From contig JAFZOV010000141.1 in assembly GCA_017550445.1 (NCBI GenBank), positions 1-64,000 of the forward strand: a DNA stretch of 64,000 nucleotides. The letters run 5' to 3'. The translations under genes were made by a program, and so were the position numbers. This stretch comes from Fibrobacter sp. GTDB taxonomy: Bacteria > Fibrobacterota > Fibrobacteria > Fibrobacterales > Fibrobacteraceae. Below are positions 1-8,529 of this stretch, piece after piece. Below the pieces are notes generated by a model. It made no database searches, had not been told where the DNA came from, and saw nothing but the letters and a program-made list of their open reading frames with translations. Each line of letters starts with the position of its first letter. Within the stretch, counting starts at the first letter, position 1.

Positions 1-1901
1 ATCAGCGTACTCTTGCCGGAGCCCGAAACGCCCGTCACCACCGTCAATGCGCCATCCAGCGGAATTTCGACATCGATATTCTTGAGGTTATTTTCGGCGG
101 CACCGCAAATCTTGAGTTTCGGCGTATTCTTGTCAATCTTCTTGCGCGTCGCAGGAATTTCAATCGCCTTACGGCCGCTCAAATACGCGCCCGTAAGCGA
201 GGACTTATTCTTCTCCAATTCTTCGACGGTTCCTGCGGCAATCACACGACCGCCTTCCACGCCGGCACCCGGCCCCACGTCAATCACGCAGTCCGCATGG
301 CGCATGGTGTCTTCGTCGTGTTCCACGATAATCAGGCTGTTACCCTGCGCCCTCAAATGCTCCAGCATCCCGAGCAATTTATCGTTATCGCGAGGGTGGA
401 GCCCGATGCTCGGCTCATCAAGCACATAAAGCACTCCCTGTAACCCAGCACCCACGGCGCTCGCCAAGCGAATGCGTTGGGCCTCGCCGCCCGAAAGCGT
501 AGAGGCCTTGCGATTAATCGTCAAATAGCCGAGCCCCACCGCATTGAGGAATGAAAGTCGCCCGCGAATTTCTTTCAGAATCTCCTTGCCGATTCGCTTT
601 TCTTTTTCGGAGAGATCCAGCTTATTGAAAAACTCCACCGACTTTTCCACGGACCATTCCGTCATCTGCGTTAGATTTACGCCGTGGAAAGTCACCGCAT
701 TCGCTGTGCGGTTGATTCGCGTGCCGTGGCATTCGGAGCACACACCAATCTGCATATACTTGCGGAAGTGGAAAATATGCCACATATCCCACAATTCCTG
801 CATAATCGGGATGATTCCGCGTTCCGATCCGCTGGGCGTACCGTACAACACAGCATCCTGTTGCGCCTTTTTGAGTTTATTCCACGGCGTATCCAGCGAA
901 AAATGCATCTCGTTTGCAATATTGCGCAAATTACGGCGACCGAAGTCGCTAAAAATCAAATTGCCATCGTCTTTCTTGATAGTCGCAATGCAACCGTCCT
1001 TAATGGACTTCGTCTTGTCGGGGATAATCAAATCCAAGTCGAACTTATAACTCTCCCCCATGCCCTTACAGGCGGGGCAGCGGCCCTTCGGATCGTTAAA
1101 ACTGAAGAATCGCGGTTCCAGTTCCGGAATAGAAATGCCGCACTTCGGGCATGCCAAGAGCGTACCCTGCAAGCGATATTCATCATTCAATAAAAAACTC
1201 ACCAACTTTCCGTCGGTCAGCTTGAGCGCCCCTTCCAAGGCCTCGCGCAAACGGCTCATGTTCTTGCGTTCAAGCGTCAGGCGGTCAATCACCGCTTCTA
1301 TCGTGTGCTTCTCGTAGCGCACGAGAGCCGGAACATCTTCCAGGCGGTAAATCGTGCCATCTACGCGGGCACGCACAAAACCGTTTTCCTTGAGTTCGGC
1401 CAGTTCCTTGCGGTATTCACCCTTGCGCTCCTGCACAATCGGGGCCATCACCGTAATCTGCTTGCCCTCGTCGCTCACATACAAATTATCGACAATCTGG
1501 TCCACCGTCTGCGCCTGGATCACGCGGCCACAATCGGGGCAGTGCGGCACGCCAAGGCGCGCAAAAAGCAAACGGTAATGGTCCAGAATTTCGACCACCG
1601 TACCCACCGTAGAACGCGGGTTACGGTTCACCGTCTTCTGGTCAATCGAAATCGTCGGCGAAATGCCGCGCACGCTTTCCACCTCGGGGTGTTTCATGCG
1701 GCCAATGAACTGGCGCGCATAAGCCGAGAGAGACTCAACAAAGCGGCGCTGGCCTTCCTGGAACACCGTATCGAAAGCGAGGCTAGACTTGCCCGAACCC
1801 GACACACCGGTCACCACCACGATAGAATCGCGGGGAATAGAAAGATTCACATGGCGTAGGTTATGCTCGTGGGCATCGCGGATTTCGATAGACTTTGTCA
1901 T
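1..1901 (-). CDS. uvrA: UvrA, excinuclease ABC subunit A (partial, 5' part)
   Basis: This is the damage-recognition ATPase of nucleotide excision repair, which works in the cytoplasm as a dimer with UvrB. About 633 codons are present and the frame runs off the left edge. The first Walker A motif (GVSGSGKSS) lies at residues 32-40. The family pattern [14 protein letters not shown] follows, then CxxC zinc-ligand pairs (CPDCG, CPKCG, CPACK), the [12 protein letters not shown] signature and [13 protein letters not shown]. The second Walker A motif lies at the very edge, so the second ATPase cassette is outside the window. The ATG at 1901 has no Shine-Dalgarno sequence but sits 5 nt behind a TATATTCG box, suggesting a leaderless message. 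Identification is very secure. Confidence 0.96.
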   Translation of the reverse strand, partial: MTKSIEIRDAHEHNLRHVNLSIPRDSIVVVTGVSGSGKSSLAFDTVFQEGQRRFVESLSAYARQFIGRMKHPEVESVRGISPTISIDQKTVNRNPRSTVGTVVEILDHYRLLFARLGVPHCPDCGRVIQAQTVDQIVDNLYVSDEGKQITVMAPIVQERKGEYRKELAELKENGFVRARVDGTIYRLEDVPALVRYEKHTIEAVIDRLTLERKNMSRLREALEGALKLTDGKLVSFLLNDEYRLQGTLLACPKCGISIPELEPRFFSFNDPKGRCPACKGMGESYKFDLDLIIPDKTKSIKDGCIATIKKDDGNLIFSDFGRRNLRNIANEMHFSLDTPWNKLKKAQQDAVLYGTPSGSERGIIPIMQELWDMWHIFHFRKYMQIGVCSECHGTRINRTANAVTFHGVNLTQMTEWSVEKSVEFFNKLDLSEKEKRIGKEILKEIRGRLSFLNAVGLGYLTINRKASTLSGGEAQRIRLASAVGAGLQGVLYVLDEPSIGLHPRDNDKLLGMLEHLRAQGNSLIIVEHDEDTMRHADCVIDVGPGAGVEGGRVIAAGTVEELEKNKSSLTGAYLSGRKAIEIPATRKKIDKNTPKLKICGAAENNLKNIDVEIPLDGALTVVTGVSGSGKSTL

Positions 1902-1906
1902 GCGCC

Positions 1907-1914
1907 CGAATATA
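1907..1914 (-). promoter_or_regulatory. TATATTCG -10-like box of uvrA
   Basis: On the minus strand TATATTCG is followed by 5 nt and then the uvrA ATG. It resembles the Bacteroidota -7 element TAnnTTTG. The same arrangement occurs before fmt, rlmD and the NERD gene in this window. With no ribosome-binding site in between, the transcript would begin at or just before the start codon. This is inference from position and recurrence. Confidence 0.5.
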
Positions 1915-1936
1915 GAAAAAGACGGCCAAGCCGTCT
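1915..1936 (-). terminator. Intrinsic terminator after the FISUMP/corA operon
   Basis: A 7-bp stem (AGACGGC / GCCGTCT, 3-nt loop, 1920-1936) is followed on the minus strand by TTTTTC. It lies 30 nt past the stop of the first FISUMP gene and directly before the uvrA promoter box. Confidence 0.75.
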
Positions 1937-1967
1937 AATTTTTAGTGAACATTTGTGTAGAAATCAA

Positions 1968-2939
1968 CTATTCCGAATCTTTTAAACAACGGACGGAGAG
2001 AGCCTTCTCTTTAGAGTAATGATAAGTCTTCATGTCGTAGCCATCAATTTGCATTGCGCCGGCTTCATAAGAGATCGTCACACCAACAACCAAATCATCG
2101 CTAGTCACATATTGGACCATAGTCCAAAAATACGCAAAACTACCAACGTCGGCCGGTTTTTCATATCTGTCCCAAGAACCTGCAGGGCGTGCAGCAAATC
2201 CGTAGTCGTCCGTACCTTCGACTTTCCGCTTTTCCCATCCAGATGTGGCCATCAATTTTTCCGCCTCATCTTCTCCACCCGCCATTTCAATCAAAGCTTT
2301 AAACTCATCCGCAGTGGGCAAGTGCCATCCCTTGGGGCAGATGCCGCGCACAGGTACTGTTGCCTCGCACAGCCGATCGTAACCGCACCCTTTAGTAGCT
2401 TCGGAATACAATCCCGCACTGTCCATGGCGGCGCTCCAGCGGTACCGACGACCATATACCATGCAGTCTTCAGGATCATCTTCGCGACAAAAAGACTTCG
2501 CCGAGCCCTCATTGTACTCAAGGTTCAAATTCTTTGCCATCCACACCTGGGTCACATCACCTTCTTCCGTCGTGACGGTAACAGAGGTGGTCCTATAGGT
2601 CTTGCCATCGCGGAAATCCATCAGGATATTCTTTTCCGCATAGTAATAACTGCTATCCGCATAAACAAATTCGGAACTGGAAGATTCTGGCTCGGTATAT
2701 TCTTCGGCCTCCGATGACGACGAATAGGCCTCTGCGGACTCAGAGGATTCCACACCTTCTTGTTCGTCGCCAGGAATGCCCTTGGATTCACCCTCATTTT
2801 CAGAGGAATTTCCTTTTCCGTCAATTTCCTCCAAATTTTCAGGATTACTGTTAGATCCACTATCACCGCAAGCAGACAGATTAAACAAAAAAGCCATAGA
2901 AATGGCTAACACACTGAAACTAAATTTACTGAACATCAC
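1968..2939 (-). CDS. FISUMP-domain lipoprotein
   Basis: This 323-residue protein starts with a lipoprotein signal ending in LSAC (Cys24). A low-complexity Ser/Glu-rich linker follows (about residues 30-100). The C-terminal half carries the Fibrobacter succinogenes major paralogous domain, with landmarks VWMAKNLN, GRRYRWSAAM, ICPKGWHLPT and a final SVRCLKD. The domain is abundant in Fibrobacter and its molecular role is unknown; surface exposure is likely from the signal and linker. It follows a second FISUMP gene after 17 nt and corA before that, so the three are probably co-transcribed and end at the hairpin at 1920-1936. Domain call is secure, function is not. Confidence 0.88.
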   Translation of the reverse strand: MMFSKFSFSVLAISMAFLFNLSACGDSGSNSNPENLEEIDGKGNSSENEGESKGIPGDEQEGVESSESAEAYSSSSEAEEYTEPESSSSEFVYADSSYYYAEKNILMDFRDGKTYRTTSVTVTTEEGDVTQVWMAKNLNLEYNEGSAKSFCREDDPEDCMVYGRRYRWSAAMDSAGLYSEATKGCGYDRLCEATVPVRGICPKGWHLPTADEFKALIEMAGGEDEAEKLMATSGWEKRKVEGTDDYGFAARPAGSWDRYEKPADVGSFAYFWTMVQYVTSDDLVVGVTISYEAGAMQIDGYDMKTYHYSKEKALSVRCLKDSE

Positions 2940-2955
2940 GTTCTCCTTTTTGGTA

Positions 2956-3936
2956 TCAATTTTCCAGTTCTTTTATACAGCGGACCGAGAATCCCATATT
3001 TCTGTGATGATATGACACAATAATCCGATCTTCGTTATACATAGACACATAATCGGCAAAGGTTCCACCAGAAAACACCCAGAAATAGGCATCTTTGCCT
3101 AAATAGCCAAACTTTCCATCATCATCTCTCCAGCCAGCAGGAATTGCCGAAAAACCTAACGAATCAATTCCATTTCCATCATTACCGAAAAACCATCCTT
3201 TCGTCGATTTCAAGGTTCTTCCCGCATTTTTGGACCCACCAGCGGAAGTAATCAAATCATCCCATTCAGCCGGATAGGGCAACCGCCAACCCTCGGGACA
3301 CACATCCCTAGCCACATCCCACGTATAAAGGCGGCCAGTCACATCGCAATGCTGATCTTCATCGCCATAGCACCAGCTTTCAATATTTTCGCCGTTATAG
3401 TTCAAGTTTTGAGCGAACCACCAACGATTTGCAATTTTTACGATGCGGTATTTTTGTCCATCACGTTTGTCCAGCTCCCAATTGTAATCAATGTCGGGAT
3501 TTAAATAGCCATCTATCGGAATGCTCCAATCCCACACGTTAATGATTATGCCGCTAGAAGATTCAGGATCAGGTTCCGAAATAGATGAAGAAGATCCCAA
3601 AACAAGGGATGAAGAACTTTGAGCAAATAATTCACTACTGGATGAGTAGTCCACTATTATAAAAGGAGCCTGGACAGAAGAAGAGGACTTTCTTTCGGAC
3701 TTTGAACCGGAAGCCCCTGACTTTTTAAAATACAAGACGCCATTTTCCGCTTCGGGAATCTTATCCTCTTCGGAAATCTCGATGGGAGTCACGGTAATGT
3801 CATCAGATTCAGAATCACTACTTTCAAGTCCGACATTACCCACATTGTTCACAATACCATTTTCGCCAGAACACGCCGAAAAAAGTAGCGCGCTCGAAAC
3901 AGTGACCAAGAAAATTCGTAACAATGTTTTCCGCAA
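2956..3936 (-). CDS. FISUMP-domain lipoprotein, paralogue of the next gene
   Basis: This 326-residue protein has a lipoprotein signal ending in LFSAC (Cys22). A long Ser-rich linker (about residues 75-125) follows, with several runs of four to five serines. The FISUMP domain shows WWFAQNLNYN, GRLYTWDVA, VCPEGWRLP and SVRCIKEL. It differs from its neighbour mainly in the linker and in the number of acidic residues. It lies 26 nt downstream of corA and 17 nt upstream of the second paralogue. The pair looks like a tandem duplication that has diverged considerably. Function unknown; an outer-surface position is inferred. Confidence 0.88.
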   Translation of the reverse strand: MRKTLLRIFLVTVSSALLFSACSGENGIVNNVGNVGLESSDSESDDITVTPIEISEEDKIPEAENGVLYFKKSGASGSKSERKSSSSVQAPFIIVDYSSSSELFAQSSSSLVLGSSSSISEPDPESSSGIIINVWDWSIPIDGYLNPDIDYNWELDKRDGQKYRIVKIANRWWFAQNLNYNGENIESWCYGDEDQHCDVTGRLYTWDVARDVCPEGWRLPYPAEWDDLITSAGGSKNAGRTLKSTKGWFFGNDGNGIDSLGFSAIPAGWRDDDGKFGYLGKDAYFWVFSGGTFADYVSMYNEDRIIVSYHHRNMGFSVRCIKELEN

Positions 3937-3962
3937 AAGCCCCCTCCTTCCTCAAAACAAAC

Positions 3963-4898
3963 CTATTTACGGCGCATCCAGAAGGCAAGGAACGCCACCA
4001 CAGAGAGGATACACACGGCAATAATCAGCCAGAAGGCCATGGGCGAACCGACCGTAGCGTCTCCGTTCATGCCGAAAGGCAGTTTCACGTTCATGCCGAA
4101 CAAGCTAGCGAAGAACGTCGGGAGAGAAATAGAAATCGTCACGATGGTCAAGTTCTTCATCAGCGTGTTCACGTTATTGCTGATGACACTTGCGCGGGCA
4201 TCCATCATGGATGTCAAAATGTTGGCGTAGATTTCAGCCTGTTGTAAACTCTGGCGGTTTTCAATGACAATATCGTCTAGCAGTTCCCGTTCGCCCTCAG
4301 TCCAGTTGAGACTGCGACCGATCTGCAATTTCTTGAGGAGCGTGTCGTTACTGTTCAAGGCGCTCACGTAGTAAATCAAGCCCTTGTTCAAGCTGAACAT
4401 AGAAAGCAGGTACTTATTTTCCATGGCGGTACGCAGCTTCTGTTCCAACTCGTCGTTAATACGGTTAATAATCTTCAAGTGTTCGTTAAAGTGGAAGATT
4501 GCGTAGCTCAACACGCGAAGCACAAAGGTGTTCAGGCTATCAATCTTAGAAAAGCGCTTTTCGTCCATCACCGGGATATCGGAGTCGGTCAGGAGCAGCA
4601 CCCAGTCCTTAAAAATGAAGATACCGAAAGATTCTACGCGGAACTGGAAATTATCGCTTGCCGAATAGTTCTTCGGCTTCTTAAACACGATGGTGGTAAA
4701 ATCGTCGTCGTACTCGATACGGGAAAGCTCGTCGGAGTCGAATGCAGAGGCTATGGTATGTTCAGTAATCTCATACTCTTTAACAAGCACGCTTCGCTGC
4801 TCTTGGCTCAAGGAACCCATCATCACGATGTCGGCTGCATCTTCGTTCGGAGCGCTAGCGAGGCGCCCTGATTCGATTCTGTAATACTTCTTGAGCAT
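3963..4898 (-). CDS. corA: CorA-family magnesium/divalent cation channel
   Basis: This 311-residue protein matches the CorA family in size and build. An acidic cytoplasmic N-terminal domain is followed by a long helical region (about residues 130-250), and two membrane helices lie at the C-terminus. The signature GMN occurs in SLFGMNVKLPFGMN just after the first membrane helix, followed by the second helix (FWLIIAVCILSVVAFLAFW) and a basic tail. The second GMN a few residues later is incidental or loop sequence. It is divergently arranged from aroE. A TATATTAG box at 4924-4931 (minus) and a GGGGG-type ribosome-binding site precede the ATG. Mg2+ uptake is the usual role; other divalent ions are possible. 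Confidence 0.92.
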   Translation of the reverse strand: MLKKYYRIESGRLASAPNEDAADIVMMGSLSQEQRSVLVKEYEITEHTIASAFDSDELSRIEYDDDFTTIVFKKPKNYSASDNFQFRVESFGIFIFKDWVLLLTDSDIPVMDEKRFSKIDSLNTFVLRVLSYAIFHFNEHLKIINRINDELEQKLRTAMENKYLLSMFSLNKGLIYYVSALNSNDTLLKKLQIGRSLNWTEGERELLDDIVIENRQSLQQAEIYANILTSMMDARASVISNNVNTLMKNLTIVTISISLPTFFASLFGMNVKLPFGMNGDATVGSPMAFWLIIAVCILSVVAFLAFWMRRK

Positions 4899-4994
4899 AG
4901 GAGCCCCCTTTATCGAACGGGTCTAATATAGAAAAATTTGCATTCGGGTCCGTTAATTTTATATATCTTTATATTGTAAAAAAAGAGGTTTTTT

Positions 4995-5882
4995 TTGAGC
5001 CAGTTGAAATTGAATGGAAAGACCGAGAGTCTTTGTATTTTCGGTCATCCTGTTGGTCATAGCAAATCGCCCCTGATGCATAACGCACTTTTTGAAGCAT
5101 TGGGGATTAACGCGGCGTATCTGCCCTACGCTCCGGAGCCCGAAAACTTGGGCGACGCCATCAAGGGGTTCAGGGCCATGAAATTCCGCGGAGCAAATGT
5201 CACCATCCCATACAAGACCCCCGTAATGGACCTTGTGGACGAACTTTCGGACATTTCAAAGTTTACCGGCAGCGTAAACACCCTGTACTGGAAAGACGGA
5301 ATTGTTGGGGGCACCCTGTGTGGGACCACGACCGACCCCTATGGATGCATTCGTAACCTGCAAGAATCGGGCGTAGACCCCTCGAACAAGAAGGTCGCCC
5401 TGCTCGGAAACGGCGGAGCCGCCAAGGCAATCGCCTATACGCTCGCCGAAATGCAGAACAGGCTCACCATCGTGTGCCGTAACCGCGAAAAAGGCAAGGC
5501 TCTTGCCGACAGTCTGAACCAGTTTTTCAACGGCAAGGCTCCGCAAGTCGAAGTCGCCACATTCGATGAATTCCCTGCCGTATCCAAGAGCATCGACATT
5601 ATTATCAATGCCACCTCCGTGGGCATGACGCCGAACGAAGACCAGTCGCCGCTCACCGAAGAATCTTTGCACCCAGGTCAGGCCGTCATGGACATCGTGT
5701 ATACACCGCCCATGACCAAGCTTTTAAAGACCGCCCAGGCGAAGGGCTGCAAGGTGGTAACCGGCGAAGGAATGCTGGTGCACCAGGGTATCGAAAGCTT
5801 TAGAAAGTGGTTCCCCGAAGAAACCAAGAACAAGACGAATGACGAACTCGCACAGATTATGCGCAAAGGAATGCAGGGCTAA
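4995..5882 (+). CDS. aroE: Shikimate dehydrogenase
   Basis: AroE reduces 3-dehydroshikimate to shikimate with NADPH in the chorismate pathway. The 295-residue protein shows the substrate-binding start (FGHPVGHSKSPLMHNALF), the catalytic Lys/Asp region (GANVTIPYKTPVMDLVDE), the NADP-binding GNGGAAKAIAYTL and NATSVGM. The start is a TTG at 4995, chosen because AAAGAGG lies 6-7 nt before it and the protein begins as the family does. It is followed after 1 nt by the aroK-aroB fusion, so the two form one transcription unit for three shikimate-pathway steps. Confidence 0.95.
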   Translation: MSQLKLNGKTESLCIFGHPVGHSKSPLMHNALFEALGINAAYLPYAPEPENLGDAIKGFRAMKFRGANVTIPYKTPVMDLVDELSDISKFTGSVNTLYWKDGIVGGTLCGTTTDPYGCIRNLQESGVDPSNKKVALLGNGGAAKAIAYTLAEMQNRLTIVCRNREKGKALADSLNQFFNGKAPQVEVATFDEFPAVSKSIDIIINATSVGMTPNEDQSPLTEESLHPGQAVMDIVYTPPMTKLLKTAQAKGCKVVTGEGMLVHQGIESFRKWFPEETKNKTNDELAQIMRKGMQG

Positions 5883-5883
5883 C

Positions 5884-7494
5884 ATGAACAAGCACATCTT
5901 TTTTACCGGATTCATGGCAAGCGGAAAATCCCGCACCGGACGCGCCCTGGCAGAGCGGTTGAACCGCCCCTACGTAGACACCGACGCCGTTATCGTTGAA
6001 CGCGCGGGCAAGACCATCAGCGAAATTTTTGAGCAAGACGGCGAAGCCAAGTTCCGCGAAATGGAACGCGAAGTCGTTGCAGAATTTGCACAGAAAGAAA
6101 CGCCGTACATTATTTCCTTGGGCGGTGGCGCACTCACGCAGCCGGACAATCTGAAGGTCATCCGCGAAAACGGCACCATCATTCGCCTGTGGGCTAAGCC
6201 CGAGGTGCTTTCGGAACGCATTGGCCGCAAGAACACTCGCCCGCTGCTTGCCAACTTAAGCGACGAAGAACGCCTCGAAAAAATCAAGGTGATGCTCAAG
6301 GAACGCGAAAAGAATTATGCGAACGCCGACTTCAGCGTGGAAAGTTCCGACGAATTCACCGAAGACCACGTTATCGAGCGCATTCTGTACATTCTGAATT
6401 TCTGGAACAGCCATGCACTCGATGTATGCCCGAGCAGCGGCGGCCGCTATCCCATCTTTATCGGCAAGAACATTATTCCCGAAGCAGGCGTGCTGCTGGA
6501 ATGCCTAAAGCTTGCTCCGAGCCACGAGTTCCTGGTCTGCACCGACACCAACATTGCCAAGGTGCAAAGCCAGATGCTTGGCGAACTGAGAGGCCAAGCC
6601 GGACGCTGCCCGATATTCAAGTTCCAGGCCGGCGAAAAGAACAAGACGCTTCACAATTTAAACCAGCTGTTCAGCTTTATGCTGCACCGCGGCTACACCC
6701 GCAAGAGCTGTCTGCTGCAGTTCAGCGGTGGCGTGGTCGGTGACATGGCAGGCTTCGGTGCCGCCACTTACCAGCGCGGCATTCCGTTTATCCAGTTCCC
6801 GACGACGCTCCTTTCTATGGTCGATAGTTCCGTAGGCGGAAAGGTTGCCGTGAACCACCCCGAAGGCAAGAACATGATTGGTGCATTCTACCAGCCGAAA
6901 GCTGTGGTGTGCGACCTTGCGGTGCTTAGCACCTTGCCCGAAACGGAATACCTGGCAGGCCTTGCCGAAATCGTGAAGTACGGCGTGATTTATGACGAAG
7001 AATTCTTCCGCTACATGGAAGAGAATGTCGAAAAAATCAAGGCTCACGACCTCGATGTGCTCAAGCACCTGATTTACCGCAGCTGCGCCATCAAGGCAGA
7101 AGTGGTCGGCATCGATGAAAAGGAAGCCGGACTCCGCGCCATTTTGAATTACGGGCATACCTTCGGGCATGCGATTGAAAACCTGACGCACTACAGCATG
7201 TTCACGCACGGCATCGCCGTTTCGCTGGGCATGCGCGTGGCCGCCCGCGCGGCAGTTCTCTTGGGCAAGATTACCGCCGAAGAAGAAGCGCGCCAGAACA
7301 AACTTTTGGACGACCTCGGTTTCCCGAAAAAATACGATATCGACGTGGAAGCCGCATGGGACGCCATGGCTGTTGACAAGAAGGCAGAAAAGGGAAAACG
7401 TGTTTACATCTTGCCCACGAAAATTGGAGCCGTGGAAAAGGTGGTAAACATCGACAAAGACATTATTACTCAAAGCTGGGGAGCTATAAAGTAG
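5884..7494 (+). CDS. aroKB: Bifunctional shikimate kinase / 3-dehydroquinate synthase
   Basis: This 536-residue fusion carries two shikimate-pathway enzymes. Residues 1 to about 170 are shikimate kinase, with the P-loop GFMASGKSRTG, the shikimate-binding DTDAVI and the GGGAL motif. Residues from about 175 to the end are 3-dehydroquinate synthase, with FSGGVVGDMAGFGAATYQRG, PTTLLSMVDSSVGGKVAVNH, the metal-ligand region LAGLAEIVKYG and NYGHTFGHAIE. The upstream in-frame ATG at 5839 would overlap aroE by 44 nt; the ATG at 5884 fits the kinase N-terminus (MNKHIFFTGFMASGKS). Fused AroKB enzymes are known in a few bacteria such as Thermotoga. No break is visible between the domains. Confidence 0.95.
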   Translation: MNKHIFFTGFMASGKSRTGRALAERLNRPYVDTDAVIVERAGKTISEIFEQDGEAKFREMEREVVAEFAQKETPYIISLGGGALTQPDNLKVIRENGTIIRLWAKPEVLSERIGRKNTRPLLANLSDEERLEKIKVMLKEREKNYANADFSVESSDEFTEDHVIERILYILNFWNSHALDVCPSSGGRYPIFIGKNIIPEAGVLLECLKLAPSHEFLVCTDTNIAKVQSQMLGELRGQAGRCPIFKFQAGEKNKTLHNLNQLFSFMLHRGYTRKSCLLQFSGGVVGDMAGFGAATYQRGIPFIQFPTTLLSMVDSSVGGKVAVNHPEGKNMIGAFYQPKAVVCDLAVLSTLPETEYLAGLAEIVKYGVIYDEEFFRYMEENVEKIKAHDLDVLKHLIYRSCAIKAEVVGIDEKEAGLRAILNYGHTFGHAIENLTHYSMFTHGIAVSLGMRVAARAAVLLGKITAEEEARQNKLLDDLGFPKKYDIDVEAAWDAMAVDKKAEKGKRVYILPTKIGAVEKVVNIDKDIITQSWGAIK

Positions 7495-7515
7495 TACTAT
7501 AGGAGTGTGCATAAA

Positions 7516-8499
7516 ATGAGTATTCTTGTAACAGGTGGAACGGGGGCTTTAGGCTACCACATTCTGTCAAGCCTTGTGGGAACGACCCACGACTTGTTCA
7601 GTTTTAGTGATGAGCAGCCGCAGCCTTGGCAAAAGGTCGAAGGGGTCCAGTACCTGAACGGCGATCTTTTGAACTTCAAGGATGTGCAGGAAATGATCCA
7701 GCACGTACAGCCCACCCACATTTACCACCTGGCAAGCCAGTCTTCTGTAGGCCTCAGCTACAAGAAACCTTACGAAACGCTGAACATCAACTTGCTGGGT
7801 ACACAAAACCTGCTGGAAAATGTTCGCAAGAACTGCCCCAAGGCAAAAGTGATGCTGTTGAGCTCTAGCGAAATCTACGGCCGCACCGACCACCAGCTCA
7901 CCTACTTGCACAAAGAAACGGACGCACCCAATCCGCTTACTCCATACGCAACCTCAAAGGCCTGCATGGAACTTCTGGGTAACCAGTTCAAGAACGCCTA
8001 CGGACTTCACGTGGTATTTGTGAGACCCTTCCACTTTACGGGTCCGCATCATAGCCGCCGTTTCGTAATTCCCTCCATTACCTACCAACTTGTTAAAATC
8101 AAGTATTACGGCACCGAGCCCACCATCTATTCCGGCAGCCTCGACATCAGCCGTGACTTTGTAGACGTGCGCGATGTTGCCCGCGGTATGATTCAACTTT
8201 TGAATCAGTCGGAATCTGGCGAAGTCTACAACCTTTGCTGCGGCAAGTCCTACACCTTCCGTGAACTCACCGAAATGCTGGTGGACATTGCAGGCGTAAG
8301 TGTCGATTTCAGATTCGACCCCGGCTACGAACGCAGCAACGACATTCCGCTTTTGATCGGTGACCCCACCAAGGCAATGAACATGGGCTGGAAACCGATG
8401 ATCAGCATCGAAGACTGCCTGACCGACTTGTTCAACGAAATGGTGCTCCGCCGCCGTACCGAACTTAAAATGGGTATGGGACAGGACTTGAGACTGTAA
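7516..8499 (+). CDS. NAD-dependent sugar-nucleotide epimerase/dehydratase (GDP-mannose dehydratase/reductase type)
   Basis: This 327-residue extended short-chain dehydrogenase starts with the nucleotide-binding TGGTGALGYH. The catalytic Ser is in LLSSSEIYG and the YxxxK pair in YATSKACMELL. HFTGPHHSRRFVIPS and SRDFVDVRDVA resemble GDP-mannose 4,6-dehydratases and GDP-6-deoxy-4-keto-mannose reductases, so a role in deoxysugar synthesis for surface glycans is likely. The ATG at 7516 is preferred over the in-frame GTG at 7507 because the AGGAG at 7501-7505 is at the right distance only from the former. The exact substrate cannot be read from the sequence. A glycosyltransferase lies three genes downstream. 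Confidence 0.85.
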   Translation: MSILVTGGTGALGYHILSSLVGTTHDLFSFSDEQPQPWQKVEGVQYLNGDLLNFKDVQEMIQHVQPTHIYHLASQSSVGLSYKKPYETLNINLLGTQNLLENVRKNCPKAKVMLLSSSEIYGRTDHQLTYLHKETDAPNPLTPYATSKACMELLGNQFKNAYGLHVVFVRPFHFTGPHHSRRFVIPSITYQLVKIKYYGTEPTIYSGSLDISRDFVDVRDVARGMIQLLNQSESGEVYNLCCGKSYTFRELTEMLVDIAGVSVDFRFDPGYERSNDIPLLIGDPTKAMNMGWKPMISIEDCLTDLFNEMVLRRRTELKMGMGQDLRL

Positions 8500-8529
8500 T
8501 GTGTAGTGTGGAATGTGAGATGTGGAATG
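8499..8529. repeat. Heptamer repeat, TGTGNNA family (copy 1)
   Basis: Units TGTGTAG, TGTGGAA, TGTGAGA and TGTGGAA follow each other with a 7-nt period, directly after the epimerase stop and running into the start region of the next gene. The same family occurs in inverse orientation at 29209-29252 and 33336-33416. Confidence 0.75.
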
